Below, in pieces: positions 49,939-58,558 of a DNA stretch of 64,000 nucleotides (positions are counted from its first letter, which is position 1; every line of letters begins with the position of its first letter). The stretch is from the NCBI GenBank assembly GCA_030430165.1, contig JAUIGL010000009.1:1-64000 (forward strand). The letters are read 5' to 3'. This DNA comes from a bacterium (GTDB taxonomy: Bacteria > Desulfobacterota > Binatia > HRBIN30 > CADEER01). Under the pieces are notes generated by a model. It saw only the letters and a program-made list of their open reading frames with translations. It ran no database searches and was not told the origin of the DNA. Position numbers and translations under genes: made by a program.

Positions 49939-51396
49939 TTGCCGTTGGCTGCTGCCGACGAGGTACTGCTGAGTGACGCCACGGCGCAGGCGGAAAGCCT
50001 GCGCCGTGGCGATCTCACCGCGTCCGAGTTGGTCGATGCGGCGATCGCGCGCGCCGAGCGACTCGACCCACAGCTGAACGCGGTCATCCTGCCGGCCTTC
50101 GACCGCGCCCGCGAGGCCGTGGCGCGCGCCGCGCGCCACGGCGCGTTTGCCGGCGTGCCGTTCCTGATGAAGGACCTCGGCGGCCAGGAGGCGGGCGCGC
50201 CCTATCACGCGGGGATGCGTGTTCTGCAGCAAGCCGGGTGGGTCGAGCAGGCCGACTCGTACCTGGTGCAGCGCTTCCGTGAGGCAGGCCTGGTCTCGCT
50301 CGGTCGGACCAACACTCCCGAGTTGGGTCTGACGCCGACTACCGAACCGGTCGCGCACGGTCCGACCCGCAACCCCTGGAGTCTCGCGCACAGCGCGGGA
50401 GGGTCGAGTGGCGGCTCGGCGGCCGCGGTCGCCGCCGGCATCGTCGCCATGGCCCACGCCAGCGACGGCGGCGGCTCGATACGCATTCCGGCGAGCATGT
50501 GCGGATTGGTCGGGCTCAAGCCGAGCCGCGGCCGCAACTCTTTCGGGCCGGCGCTCGGTGAACGCTGGAACGGATTCTCGTGCGAGTTCGTCGTCACCCG
50601 GTCGGTGCGCGACGCGGCCGTGTTGCTCGACGCCACCGCCGGGCGCATGCCGGGCGATCCGTATTCGGCGGTTCCGCCGCGCGCGTCGTTCGCCAGCGCG
50701 ATCGAACGTCCGCCGGGTCGCATGCGAATTGGCTTCATGAGCGTCGGGCCCAACGGCGCCGATGTCGCCGACGGCTGCCGCGATGCGGTTCGCTCGACCG
50801 CGCAGCTGCTCGAGGACCTGGGGCACGTGGTCGAAGAAGCGCACCCGGAGGCCCTCGACGACCGGCGCAACGCGGCGGTCTACGTCGACGTCGTCGCCGC
50901 CAATACCGCCCGCGCTCTGGGTGTCTGGAGCGACGCAATCGGTCGCGAGATCGCCCAGGAGGACGTCGAGCCGATGACCTGGATGTCGGCCGAGCGCGGT
51001 CGCAGCATGACGGCTGCCGACTTGTTGCGTTGCCTCGAGTTCGTTCACGGTCTCGGACGTCGCTTGGCGCAGTGGTGGGAGAACGGTTACGACCTCCTAC
51101 TGACCCCGACTTGCGGCGCGCTGCCGCCGCGCATCGGCGAGCTTGTGTCGACTCCGGAAGATCCGTTCAGCGGCCTGCTCCGCTCGGCGCCCTACGGCAT
51201 GTTCACCCTGCCGTTCAACATGTCCGGCCAGCCCGCTATCTCGCTGCCGATGAGCTGGGCCAGCGATGGCGACGCCGAGCTACCGGTGGGATGTCAGCTG
51301 GTGGCGGCCTACGGCGAAGAGGAGCTCCTCTTGAGCGTTGCCGCCCAACTGGAGCAGAATCGCGCCTGGACCGATCGGCACCCGCCGGTCTGGTGA
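49939..51396 (+). CDS. Amidase-signature family hydrolase
   Basis: A 485-residue amidase. FLMKDLGGQEAGAPYHAGMR carries the catalytic Lys, NPWSLAHSAGGSSGGSAAAV the cis-Ser and nucleophile Ser of the Ser-cisSer-Lys triad, and SDGGGSIRIPASMCGLVGLK the family core. The C-terminal LLLTPTCGALPPRIGEL and LPFNMSGQPAISLPMSW are also typical. No ATG is available near the expected start; TTG at 49939 (directly after the TGA of the hydrolase gene) or TTG six bases later is used. It is the second gene of a run with the CocE-type hydrolase and an NTF2-like protein. Confidence 0.9.
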   Translation: MPLAAADEVLLSDATAQAESLRRGDLTASELVDAAIARAERLDPQLNAVILPAFDRAREAVARAARHGAFAGVPFLMKDLGGQEAGAPYHAGMRVLQQAGWVEQADSYLVQRFREAGLVSLGRTNTPELGLTPTTEPVAHGPTRNPWSLAHSAGGSSGGSAAAVAAGIVAMAHASDGGGSIRIPASMCGLVGLKPSRGRNSFGPALGERWNGFSCEFVVTRSVRDAAVLLDATAGRMPGDPYSAVPPRASFASAIERPPGRMRIGFMSVGPNGADVADGCRDAVRSTAQLLEDLGHVVEEAHPEALDDRRNAAVYVDVVAANTARALGVWSDAIGREIAQEDVEPMTWMSAERGRSMTAADLLRCLEFVHGLGRRLAQWWENGYDLLLTPTCGALPPRIGELVSTPEDPFSGLLRSAPYGMFTLPFNMSGQPAISLPMSWASDGDAELPVGCQLVAAYGEEELLLSVAAQLEQNRAWTDRHPPVW

Positions 51397-51419
51397 GCAA
51401 CCCTCGACAGGGAGAGTCG

Positions 51420-51881
51420 ATGTCAGAGCTGGCCGAGATCGAAGCCATCAAGCAACTGAAGTACAAGTACTTTCGCTGCCTCGACAGCAAGAAATGGGAC
51501 GAGATGCAGGAGTGTTTCAGCGAGGACGCGCACTCCTGGTACGACAGCGGCAAGTACTCGTTCGACGGAGTCGAGGCGATCATGAAGTTTCTTCGCGACT
51601 CGCTGAGCGATCCCGACATCATCAGCCTTCACCACGGTCACCATCCCGAGATCCGCATTCTCGACGACGCGTCGGCGAGCGGCATCTGGTACCTCGAGGA
51701 TCGTCTCTACTTCACCAAGCAGAACATGATGCTCTGGGGCGCCGCATTCTACGAAGACGAATACGTGAAGTGCGACGGCGCCTGGAAGATCAGCGCCACC
51801 GGCTATCACCGCACCTTCGAGGAGATCCAGACGCGCGAGCTCAACATGACCAGTGCGGGGAATCACCTACGCAACGGGTGA
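51420..51881 (+). CDS. SnoaL/NTF2-like protein
   Basis: A 153-residue cone-shaped NTF2-fold protein: AEIEAIKQLKYKYFRCLDSK, WDEMQECFSEDAHSWYDSGK, FDGVEAIMKFLRDSLSDPDI, HHGHHPEIRILDDASASGIW, and GAWKISATGYHRTFEE at the end. The pattern is that of SnoaL_4-type proteins next to dehydratases, scytalone-dehydratase-like enzymes and ring-hydroxylating systems. HHGHH may be part of the pocket. Enzyme or binding function cannot be told. AGGGAG precedes the ATG. It ends a likely three-gene transcript. Confidence 0.87.
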   Translation: MSELAEIEAIKQLKYKYFRCLDSKKWDEMQECFSEDAHSWYDSGKYSFDGVEAIMKFLRDSLSDPDIISLHHGHHPEIRILDDASASGIWYLEDRLYFTKQNMMLWGAAFYEDEYVKCDGAWKISATGYHRTFEEIQTRELNMTSAGNHLRNG

Positions 51882-52038
51882 GCGCAGCAACTGGCCGATC
51901 TTTCGACCGAATGAGGCGGCGTATCGGCCCCTGACGCGATGTTTTCGCTTGTTTGAGCGTGCCGGATCGGCGAAGCTCGAACGGCTTGCGAGACGGCCGG
52001 TACAACTGGCGCATCTCGGACCGGGACTCGAGTAGACC

Positions 52039-54021
52039 ATGATCGGCGGATCGCGCGCCACGTTGCTGGCTCTGTTGCTAGGCACCCTCGTTGCGCCGCA
52101 GTTGGCGTGGTCCGAGGTGGTCGATCTCGACGGACCCGCGCCGCGCATCGTCAACGGCATCAATACGCACGGCTTCCCGAGCACCGGCGCCCTGCTGTTC
52201 GGCGGCAATCCGAGCTCGGCGTCGAGCCAGTGCTCGGGAACGATGATCGGCTGCGAGACCTTTCTCACTGCTGCCCATTGTGTCGAGGACTCCCTCAATC
52301 CGGCCAACTACACGGTCTTCTTGCAGCACGGTGGGTTCTTCTCGGTGACCAGCATCGAGATGCACCCGAGCTATTCGTTTCCGGTAGCCGATGTCGCTGT
52401 GTTGAAGCTCGGCGCTCCGATGGTCGGAATCGCTCCGACGCCGATCGACACGACGGGCGGGCACGCACTCGGCACCGCAGCGACCATCGCCGGCTTCGGC
52501 CGCAGTGGTGGAATCGCCAACGACTACGGGGTGAAGAGACACGGCGCGGTCGAGCTGGCGAACTGCTTGTTCGGCGTGTCGAACACGACGTCGATCTGTT
52601 GGAGCTTCGACAATCCGGTCGGCCCCGCCGGGCAGGACTCCAACACGTGCAACGGCGACTCCGGCGGTCCGCTGTTCATCGACGATGGCTCCGGGCTGGT
52701 CGTCGCTGGCGTTACGTCGGGCGGCAACAGCAGCGATTGTCTCGCCTTCGACAGCAGCTTCGACACGCGGGTTTCGTTCTACGCTCCCTTCATCGAGAGT
52801 GAAGGGGGTGCCGACCTCGCCAGTACCAGCTGCGGTGCCCTGCCGCACGTCGGTGATCCGGATGTCGAAGTGTTCGGCTTCGAAGGAACCCTCAATGGCG
52901 CCGCGCAGCAGCAACTGCACAGCTTCGACGTCGATCCCGGTTCGATGTTGCTGCGCATCACGATGAACGCCAACGACGACGGCATCAGCGATTTCGATTT
53001 CTACGCGCGCGCCGGGCTGCCGCCGTCGACGACGATTTACGATTGCGCGGCGAGCTCCGCCAACCAGTTCGGTGCATGTGACTTCGAGGACCCGAGCGGA
53101 GGTCCCTGGTATGTTCTGGTCGACCGATTCTCCGGCGCCGGGACCTACCAGATCACGGCCACCAGTTTCGGAACCTTCTGCTCCGATCCGGGCAACGAGG
53201 GGCTCGCCTGCGACGACGCAAACGCGTGCACGGAATCGGACATATGCGCGGCGGGAAGCTGTGTCGGCAGCCCGGTGGCGGATGGGACCGGGTGCGACGA
53301 CGGTAACTCGTGCTCGGCACCCGACACCTGTGTTGCCGGAGTGTGTGTTGGCCAGTCGACGTGCGGCGACGGCGAGATCCAAGTCTCCTGCGAGGAATGC
53401 GACGACGGCGGAACCGTTGCCGGCGACGGTTGCGATGCGAGCTGCAGTCGCGAGCGCTGCTACGACTGCGTCGGTGAGCCGTCGGTCTGTGGTCCGCCGT
53501 CCACCTGTAGCGAGGCGGCTCGATCGATCCTGGTGCTGAAGAGCCCGGGCGCCGCCGACAGGGTGCGATGGTCGTGGAAGTGGCTCAAGGGGTCGGTCTC
53601 GGCATCGGCTTTCGGCGACCCGCTCAACGAAGAGGGATTCGATCTGTGCCTGTGGCAGGGCGGGCAGCTGGTTGCGAAAGCCGGGGCCCCCGAGGGCGGC
53701 ACATGTGGCACCCGCCCGTGCTGGCGGGCGACCGGGCCGCAATGGGCGCCGACCGGCTACAAGTACAAGAACAAGAGCTCGAACGGCGAGGGCGTCAAGC
53801 TGATCAAGCTCAAGGAAGGGGTCGGCTCGGCGCGGCTCTTGTGGAAGTCCAAGGGAGCGAATCTCACCTTGCCCACGCCGGTCTCGAGCGTGAAATTCTT
53901 CTCGCCGGCCGACGTTCTGGTGCAGGCGGTGCGACGCGACGGCGCGATGTGCTGGGAAGCGCAGTTCGATGCGGCGGACGTCAATAAGAACGACGGACAG
54001 ACGTTCAAGGCCGTAAAATAG
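52039..54021 (+). CDS. Secreted trypsin-like serine protease with PPC, Cys-rich repeats and GYKYK-CWE tail
   Basis: A 660-residue modular protein. After the signal peptide comes PAPRIVNGINTHGFPSTGAL, a typical trypsin activation site. The S1 triad is complete: TAAHC (His80), ADVAVLKL (Asp118) and NTCNGDSGGPLF (Ser208). Residues 265-385 form a PPC-type beta-sandwich (SDFDFYARAGLPPSTTIYDC, WYVLVDRFSGAGTYQITATS). About 390-490 are Cys repeats, including CDDANACTESDICAAGSC and CGDGEIQVSCEECDDGGTVA with GDGCDASC, the myxobacterial disulfide repeat. The last 160 residues hold GYKYKNK, KSKGANLTLP and AMCWEAQF and match the protein at 2265. It is likely a secreted or surface protease. Confidence 0.87.
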   Translation: MIGGSRATLLALLLGTLVAPQLAWSEVVDLDGPAPRIVNGINTHGFPSTGALLFGGNPSSASSQCSGTMIGCETFLTAAHCVEDSLNPANYTVFLQHGGFFSVTSIEMHPSYSFPVADVAVLKLGAPMVGIAPTPIDTTGGHALGTAATIAGFGRSGGIANDYGVKRHGAVELANCLFGVSNTTSICWSFDNPVGPAGQDSNTCNGDSGGPLFIDDGSGLVVAGVTSGGNSSDCLAFDSSFDTRVSFYAPFIESEGGADLASTSCGALPHVGDPDVEVFGFEGTLNGAAQQQLHSFDVDPGSMLLRITMNANDDGISDFDFYARAGLPPSTTIYDCAASSANQFGACDFEDPSGGPWYVLVDRFSGAGTYQITATSFGTFCSDPGNEGLACDDANACTESDICAAGSCVGSPVADGTGCDDGNSCSAPDTCVAGVCVGQSTCGDGEIQVSCEECDDGGTVAGDGCDASCSRERCYDCVGEPSVCGPPSTCSEAARSILVLKSPGAADRVRWSWKWLKGSVSASAFGDPLNEEGFDLCLWQGGQLVAKAGAPEGGTCGTRPCWRATGPQWAPTGYKYKNKSSNGEGVKLIKLKEGVGSARLLWKSKGANLTLPTPVSSVKFFSPADVLVQAVRRDGAMCWEAQFDAADVNKNDGQTFKAVK

Positions 54022-54067
54022 CGCTCGCCGCGCCTCCCAGGCCAGCTCGAGCCGAGAACGGAAGGCG

Positions 54068-54093
54068 GTCGGGAGGGCCGAAGCCCTCCCGAC
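54068..54093. terminator. Stable hairpin after the protease gene
   Basis: GTCGGGAGGGC, a CGAA loop and the exact reverse complement, 47 bases after the protease stop. There is no T-run on the plus strand, so it may protect the mRNA 3' end or terminate weakly. Confidence 0.6.
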
Positions 54094-54734
54094 ACGAAGG
54101 CGTCAATTTCGGCAGGAGGGGGGAAACGACACCAGCCCCTCGGGGCGGTGCCACCTGCACGAGGCCAAGACGCCGGCGAGCTCCCCTGGATTCCACTCCA
54201 CAACCGCACTCCCCATACCAGGGGAGAGCTCGCCTTGCTCAATCTCGTAAGCGTCTCTCATGACTGCTCGATCACCGCAGTGATCAACCAATGGGTTGAG
54301 TTCGTAGCACAGTGCTCTTTCGCAAGTCAATACTAAAAGTGACGTCATTTTAAATTTGAAAATGATTTGTTTCTCAGGTGGTTGGTCGAGAGACTTCAAG
54401 CGAGACCCGATAATCGTGCTGCGGGCGGCTTCATTTTCGCGTCCGTCGCATTGCTTTATGGCGCATAACTAGTTGTAAAAGTGGGACTTTATTTGTTATC
54501 GGCGGTGAAGTTGCGGTCTCCGTCAGGGGATCAAGCGACCTGGGCCGATGGCGGGTCGAGGGATGGAGTGGATGATGCGGTTGGATGGCTGGGGATCTGG
54601 GCTTTGGCCCCGCGAGGCCGCGGGTGCTCTCGTGTCGACCGGTGTGTCCCGGATCGCGTCCGCGCGAGGCAGGCTGATTCCCGAGCCCCGGAAGCTCTGG
54701 CCGCGCCGCGATCCGTGGCTGTGTCGGGTCTCGA

Positions 54735-54750
54735 TGGCAGGGCTCTTGCT
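54735..54750 (+). promoter_or_regulatory. Sigma-54 promoter for the tandem Usp gene
   Basis: TGGCAGGGCTCTTGCT: GG at the -24 position and GC at the -12 position are exactly ten bases apart, and the sequence fits the TGGCACG-N4-TTGCT consensus well. The start codon is 31 bases after its end. It is 14 of 16 identical to the site before the second Usp gene. Confidence 0.75.
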
Positions 54751-54780
54751 TTTCACGAGTTGGAAAGGAGGACTGCTGCA

Positions 54781-55710
54781 ATGAATCAATTGAGGCGCGT
54801 CGCGGTAGGGGTGGATTTCTCCGAGGATACTGACCGGTTGACGGAATCGGCGGCAGTCGTTGCGCGGCGCTCGGGGGCCGCGATCGATCTGATTCACGTG
54901 TTGCGGGCGCCGCCGGTGTACTCGAAGGTGCTCGGACAGCAGCGCGCTCCGGTCGAAGAGGCGGTGGTCGCCGCCGGCCGAGCCCTCGAGCAGGTGGCCG
55001 CGTCGCCTTGTTTCGCGGGGCTGGCGACGACCTGCCACGTCAAGTTGGGCAGTCCGGAACGCGAGATTCCCGAGGTTGCGAAGCTGTTGGGAGACGAGCT
55101 CATCCTCGTCGGGCACAGTGACGAGCGCCGCAGACCCTTTGGTGTCGGTCGTACCGGCGCGCGCACGGCGCGTTCGTCGGAGATTCCGGTGATGATCACC
55201 AAGCGCCCGCTCGCCGAAGCACCGAAGCGCATTCTCGCGACCACCGATTTCTCGGTGACCTCGCGACCGGCGGTGGAGGAGGGCGCGCATCTCGCGCGGC
55301 TCTTCGATTGCCGCCTCGAAGTCGTCCACATCATCGAGCCGTGCGCCCAGCTGACCGGGTGGGCGAAGCGGCTCACCGGCGAAGAGGCGGTCTATCTGGT
55401 CGAGCCGGATGAGCTCGCTCCGGAGTGGGACGCGCTGCTCGAGGACATCGACCTGTCGGGGGTCGAGGTCACTCGCACCTGCCTCAAGGGCGAGACCGTC
55501 TCGCGCATCGTCGAAGAGATCCGACCCGGTGACGACGACATTCTGGTGATGGCCTCGCACGGACGAGGTGCGGTTGCGCACGCGTTGATGGGCAGCACCG
55601 CCGAGGCGGTGCTCGAGGAAGCGATGTGTCCGGTCGTCATCGTCCGCTCGCCGGCGCATCTCTTCGAGCTGGTCGTGCCACGAGAGGCGACGGACCCGGC
55701 GTACCTTTAG
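54781..55710 (+). CDS. Tandem universal stress protein (two Usp domains)
   Basis: A 309-residue protein with two Usp folds. Domain 1: NQLRRVAVGVDFSEDTDRLT to IPVMITKRPL at about residue 140. Domain 2: PKRILATTDFSVTSRPAVEE, VVHIIEP, ILVMASHGRGAVAHALMGST and AVLEEAMCPVVIVRS. Domain 2 keeps the ATP-binding pattern G-x-G-x(9)-G-S/T; domain 1 has a shortened GHSDERRR version and may not bind ATP. GGAGG precedes the ATG. A sigma-54 promoter lies just upstream and the kinase-like gene follows after two bases, so the two are co-expressed under sigma-54 control (inference from sequence). Confidence 0.9.
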   Translation: MNQLRRVAVGVDFSEDTDRLTESAAVVARRSGAAIDLIHVLRAPPVYSKVLGQQRAPVEEAVVAAGRALEQVAASPCFAGLATTCHVKLGSPEREIPEVAKLLGDELILVGHSDERRRPFGVGRTGARTARSSEIPVMITKRPLAEAPKRILATTDFSVTSRPAVEEGAHLARLFDCRLEVVHIIEPCAQLTGWAKRLTGEEAVYLVEPDELAPEWDALLEDIDLSGVEVTRTCLKGETVSRIVEEIRPGDDDILVMASHGRGAVAHALMGSTAEAVLEEAMCPVVIVRSPAHLFELVVPREATDPAYL

Positions 55711-55712
55711 GG

Positions 55713-57329
55713 ATGTTGCGGGACGGCGACAGCCCGGGCGCGGCCGTGGAGCAGCTCCCGGAAGTCGTTCGATTTCTGCTTCGGCCCGAGAGCTACGAGC
55801 ACCGACCGCCGTCGGTGGAGTTCGTGCAGACGCACATTTCGTACGTCTTCCTCGCCGGTGACCTCGTTTTCAAGATCAAGAAGCCGGTTCGCTTCTCGTT
55901 TCTCGACTTCTCGACGATCGAGCGACGGCGCTTCTATTGCGCCGAGGAGGTGCGGTTGAATCGCCGACTGGCGGCCGACGTGTATCTGGGCGTGGTCTCG
56001 ATCGTCGCCGACGCCGGTGGATACAGGTTCGCCGCCGCCGACGACCCGGCCGCAGTCGAGTACGCCGTCGAGATGAAGCGCCTGCCGGAGGACCGGATGT
56101 TCTCGGCGATCCTCGCCGCCGGAGCTGCGCGCGACGACCACGTCGACGAGATCGCCCAGCGCCTGGCGGGGTTCCACCGGCAAGCGCGGGGTGGCGCGGA
56201 CGTGGCCGAGTGGGCCTCTCCGGAGCGATTGCTGGCGACGATGGAGGGCGATTTCTCGGAAGCCGAACGCTACCGCGGGCGAACCGTCTCGCGGTTTCGC
56301 GACGAGTCGCTGCAGAAGTTTTGTGGCGGCTTCGTGCGCGCGCACGCAGCGCTGCTGCGCCAACGCCAGCGCGACGATCGAATCCGCGAGTGCCACGGCG
56401 ACCTCCGCGCCGAGCACATCTGCTTCGCAGATCGGTTGGTCATGATCGACTGCATCGAGTTCGGCGAGGAGTTTCGCAACCGCGACGTCGCCGCCGAAGT
56501 TGGATTCCTGGCGATGGACATCGAGTTCCTGGGCCGCCCGGATCTCGCCGAGCGTCTCGTCGAGCGCTACGCCGCACTCAGTCGAGATGCAGCGCTCGAG
56601 CGTCTGGTTCCTTTCTACCAATGTTACTTCGCCTACATCCGGGGCAAGGTCGAAAGCCTGAAAGCCCTCGAAGAAGAAGTGGACCGTCGCGATCGCGCCG
56701 CTTCCGAAGAGCTGGCAAAGCGGCACTTCGCGCTTGCCAACCGCTACTCCTGGTCGTACTCGCCGATGGTCTTGGCGGTTGCCGGGCTCAGCGGAAGCGG
56801 TAAGACGACGGTTGCCGCAGAGCTGGCGTCGCGCACCGGCTTCTTCCACTTGAGCTCGGATGTCGTGCGCAAAGAGCTCGCCGGCCTGCCCGGTGATCGG
56901 CCGTCGGACGAGTCGGTGCGCGCTGAGCTGTACGGCGAGGAGCTCGGCCGCAAGACCTACGATAGCCTCATCGAACGGGCGCGCGACCTGGCGGCGCAGG
57001 GCAACGGCGTGGTTCTCGATGCGACTTTCCAGCGCCGCAGCAACCGCGACGATGCGGCGACGGCGGCTGCCGAGACCGGTGCCCCGTTTCTGTTGGTCGA
57101 GTGTCGTTGCGACGAGGCCGAGGTTCGTCGCCGGCTCGAGGCGCGGGTGCGCTCGGGCAGGGGAGCGTCGGACGCCGATTGGCAGGTCTACGTCGAGCAG
57201 CGACGGGTCTACGAGGAGCTCGCCGATGCCGAGAAACCGCGCGGCTTCCAGGTCGACAGCGGCGGCAGCTTGGAGCTGGTTTGCGACGCCATCGAAGCCG
57301 AGGCCCGCACCCGTTCTTCGACTGTCTGA
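55713..57329 (+). CDS. Aminoglycoside-phosphotransferase-like domain fused to a P-loop kinase
   Basis: A 538-residue two-domain protein. Residues 1-330 are an APH/choline-kinase-like fold: VQTHISYVFLAGDLVFKIKK with the ATP-site Lys, RIRECHGDLRAEHICFADRL (catalytic loop) and VMIDCIEFGEEFRNRDVAAE (metal-binding Asp). Residues 355-530 are a P-loop kinase resembling gluconate/zeta-toxin-type kinases (VLAVAGLSGSGKTTVAAELA, FHLSSDVVRKELAG, GVVLDATFQRRSNR). This pairing (COG2187 plus COG0645) is known in bacteria, often in stress or Usp clusters, but its substrate is not known. It starts two bases after the tandem Usp gene. Confidence 0.88.
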   Translation: MLRDGDSPGAAVEQLPEVVRFLLRPESYEHRPPSVEFVQTHISYVFLAGDLVFKIKKPVRFSFLDFSTIERRRFYCAEEVRLNRRLAADVYLGVVSIVADAGGYRFAAADDPAAVEYAVEMKRLPEDRMFSAILAAGAARDDHVDEIAQRLAGFHRQARGGADVAEWASPERLLATMEGDFSEAERYRGRTVSRFRDESLQKFCGGFVRAHAALLRQRQRDDRIRECHGDLRAEHICFADRLVMIDCIEFGEEFRNRDVAAEVGFLAMDIEFLGRPDLAERLVERYAALSRDAALERLVPFYQCYFAYIRGKVESLKALEEEVDRRDRAASEELAKRHFALANRYSWSYSPMVLAVAGLSGSGKTTVAAELASRTGFFHLSSDVVRKELAGLPGDRPSDESVRAELYGEELGRKTYDSLIERARDLAAQGNGVVLDATFQRRSNRDDAATAAAETGAPFLLVECRCDEAEVRRRLEARVRSGRGASDADWQVYVEQRRVYEELADAEKPRGFQVDSGGSLELVCDAIEAEARTRSSTV

Positions 57330-57556
57330 CCGCTCCCGTCTCGTTTCCGAGAAGCCGACGCTGTCGCCGGGGCTGGCCGAATCCCACGGCGGCGAGCCCG
57401 CGATCGAGAAATCCCGCTGCCGGCCCCGGGTGCATGGGTTGGGCACGCTTTTGCTGTTAGACTCGAATCGTGCTCGAGCGAGCCCGCATATCTCACCAGC
57501 TTTGTACGGTGAGCGCGGAGAGCTAGCGGGCCGATGAAATCAGAGGAGTGTGTGCC

Positions 57557-58180
57557 GTGCTGGTCCGAGATTGGATGTCGACGAATCTGAAGACAGTACG
57601 CTGCGGCGACGAGCTCGCCGTGGCGCGCGAGATGTTGGCGAAAGAGCGAATTCGCCAGCTTCCCGTTCTACGGCGCGGCCGGCTCGACGGCATCGTCACC
57701 GACCGCGACCTGCGCTCCGCGCCGGCGCCGGCGCGATGCGTCGAGGACGTGATGGCGCATCGCCTGCACACGGTGACCTCCGACGATTCTGTGGATTCGG
57801 CGGCCCACCTGTTGCGCACCTGGAAAATCAACGCGGTGCCGGTCGTCGACGGCGGCAAGCTGTGTGGCATCCTGACGACGACGGACATCCTCGACGCCTT
57901 CGTCGCTTTCTCCGGGGTCGCCGAACCCTCCTACCGCTTGGCGATCGAACCGAAGCGCGGCAGTCGCACGAACTCCCTGCGCAAGATCATCGAGGACCAC
58001 CGCGGCAAGGTGTGTTGGTTGCGCTCGAGCGGGTCGGGCAAGGAGCGCAGGGTCCACACCCGTGTCATTGCTGACGACGTCGACGCGGTCGTCCAGGGCC
58101 TGGAGGCCGTCGGGCATGTCGTCGACTGTGTCGTCGCCTCGGCGCGCTCCGAGCCGCAGGCGCCTGCCTCCAGCGACTGA
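57557..58180 (+). CDS. CBS-domain pair protein with ACT-like C-terminal region
   Basis: A 207-residue cytoplasmic regulator. Two CBS motifs form one Bateman module (LVRDWMSTNLKTVRCGDELA, LRRGRLDGIVTDRDLRSAPA; CVEDVMAHRLHTVTSDDSVD, VVDGGKLCGILTTTDILDAF), which would bind adenine nucleotides and sense energy charge. The last 70 residues (SLRKIIEDHRGKVCWLRSSG, RVHTRVIADDVDAVVQGLEA) look like an ACT-type fold as in AcuB proteins. The GTG start was chosen because AGAGGA lies about nine bases upstream. A weaker sigma-54-like sequence (GGGCACGCTTTTGC near 57441) lies about 110 bases before it. It belongs to the same stress island. Confidence 0.85.
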   Translation: MLVRDWMSTNLKTVRCGDELAVAREMLAKERIRQLPVLRRGRLDGIVTDRDLRSAPAPARCVEDVMAHRLHTVTSDDSVDSAAHLLRTWKINAVPVVDGGKLCGILTTTDILDAFVAFSGVAEPSYRLAIEPKRGSRTNSLRKIIEDHRGKVCWLRSSGSGKERRVHTRVIADDVDAVVQGLEAVGHVVDCVVASARSEPQAPASSD

Positions 58181-58254
58181 GAATCGGACCCGGGTCGGCG
58201 ACCCGGAATCGCGAAACCCTGCAGTCAGCGGCCGGTCGCTGGCCGAGCCATCGC

Positions 58255-58271
58255 TTGGCACGATCCAAGCA
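58255..58271 (+). promoter_or_regulatory. Orphan sigma-54-like promoter sequence
   Basis: TTGGCACGATCCAAGCA has TTGGCACG intact and GG-N10-GC spacing. The -12 box reads AAGCA instead of TTGCA. No protein gene starts downstream on this strand within 1.1 kb, so it is either a chance match or drives a short RNA across the MITE-like element. Confidence 0.35.
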
Positions 58272-58366
58272 CTGTTGTTCGAGCGAGCAAACCGGCTGTG
58301 GCCTTGCGGAGGGCCACGACCGGATCCAGGGGCCGCGGTCCCGGTTGCCGCGGCCCCACCCCCCTT

Positions 58367-58558
58367 AACCTCAAAGAACAAATAGTTCACGGCGCAAATC
58401 GCCTGCGGCTCGCGCCAGGCCGCACCATCTGCGGCCGTGCTCGCTCGTCCGAATCCTCACGTAGGATGAACTACGCTCCGGTTCGAACGAGCTGCGCTTG
58501 GCCACATCTGGCACGCCCTAACGCGTTTTCGCTCGCGAACTATTTGTTCTTTGAGGTC
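58367..58558. mobile_element. MITE-like palindromic element with 20-bp terminal inverted repeats
   Basis: Left end CCTCAAAGAACAAATAGTTC (58369-58388) and its exact reverse complement at 58537-58556 enclose about 150 bases. Inner parts are also inverted relatives of each other (for example GCTCGTCCGAA with TTCGAACGAGC, and TCCT-ACGT-AGGA near the centre), so the whole element can fold into one long imperfect hairpin. No transposase is encoded. Short AT-rich bases flank the ends, but no clear target duplication was seen. Confidence 0.65.

Larger units (their letters stand above)
54022..54780. other. Intergenic region of about 760 bases with AT-rich core and sigma-54 promoter
   Basis: After the protease gene comes a strong hairpin, then a stretch at about 54200-54500 clearly richer in A+T than the rest of the window (for example ACTAAAAGTGACGTCATTTT at 54333), then GC-rich DNA ending in a sigma-54 promoter. 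The AT-rich core may be the binding area for nucleoid proteins or an old insertion. No gene was recognised. Confidence 0.5.

Noticed and set aside
54481-54780. Upstream extension of the tandem Usp protein
   Set aside because: It would run through the sigma-54 promoter and is Arg/Gly-rich without fold; the ATG at 54781 has GGAGG and begins the Usp fold.
58440-58510. Possible tRNA because of a GGTTCGAA sequence in the palindromic element
   Set aside because: No acceptor or anticodon stem can be drawn; the GTTCGAA belongs to the inverted repeat of the MITE-like element.
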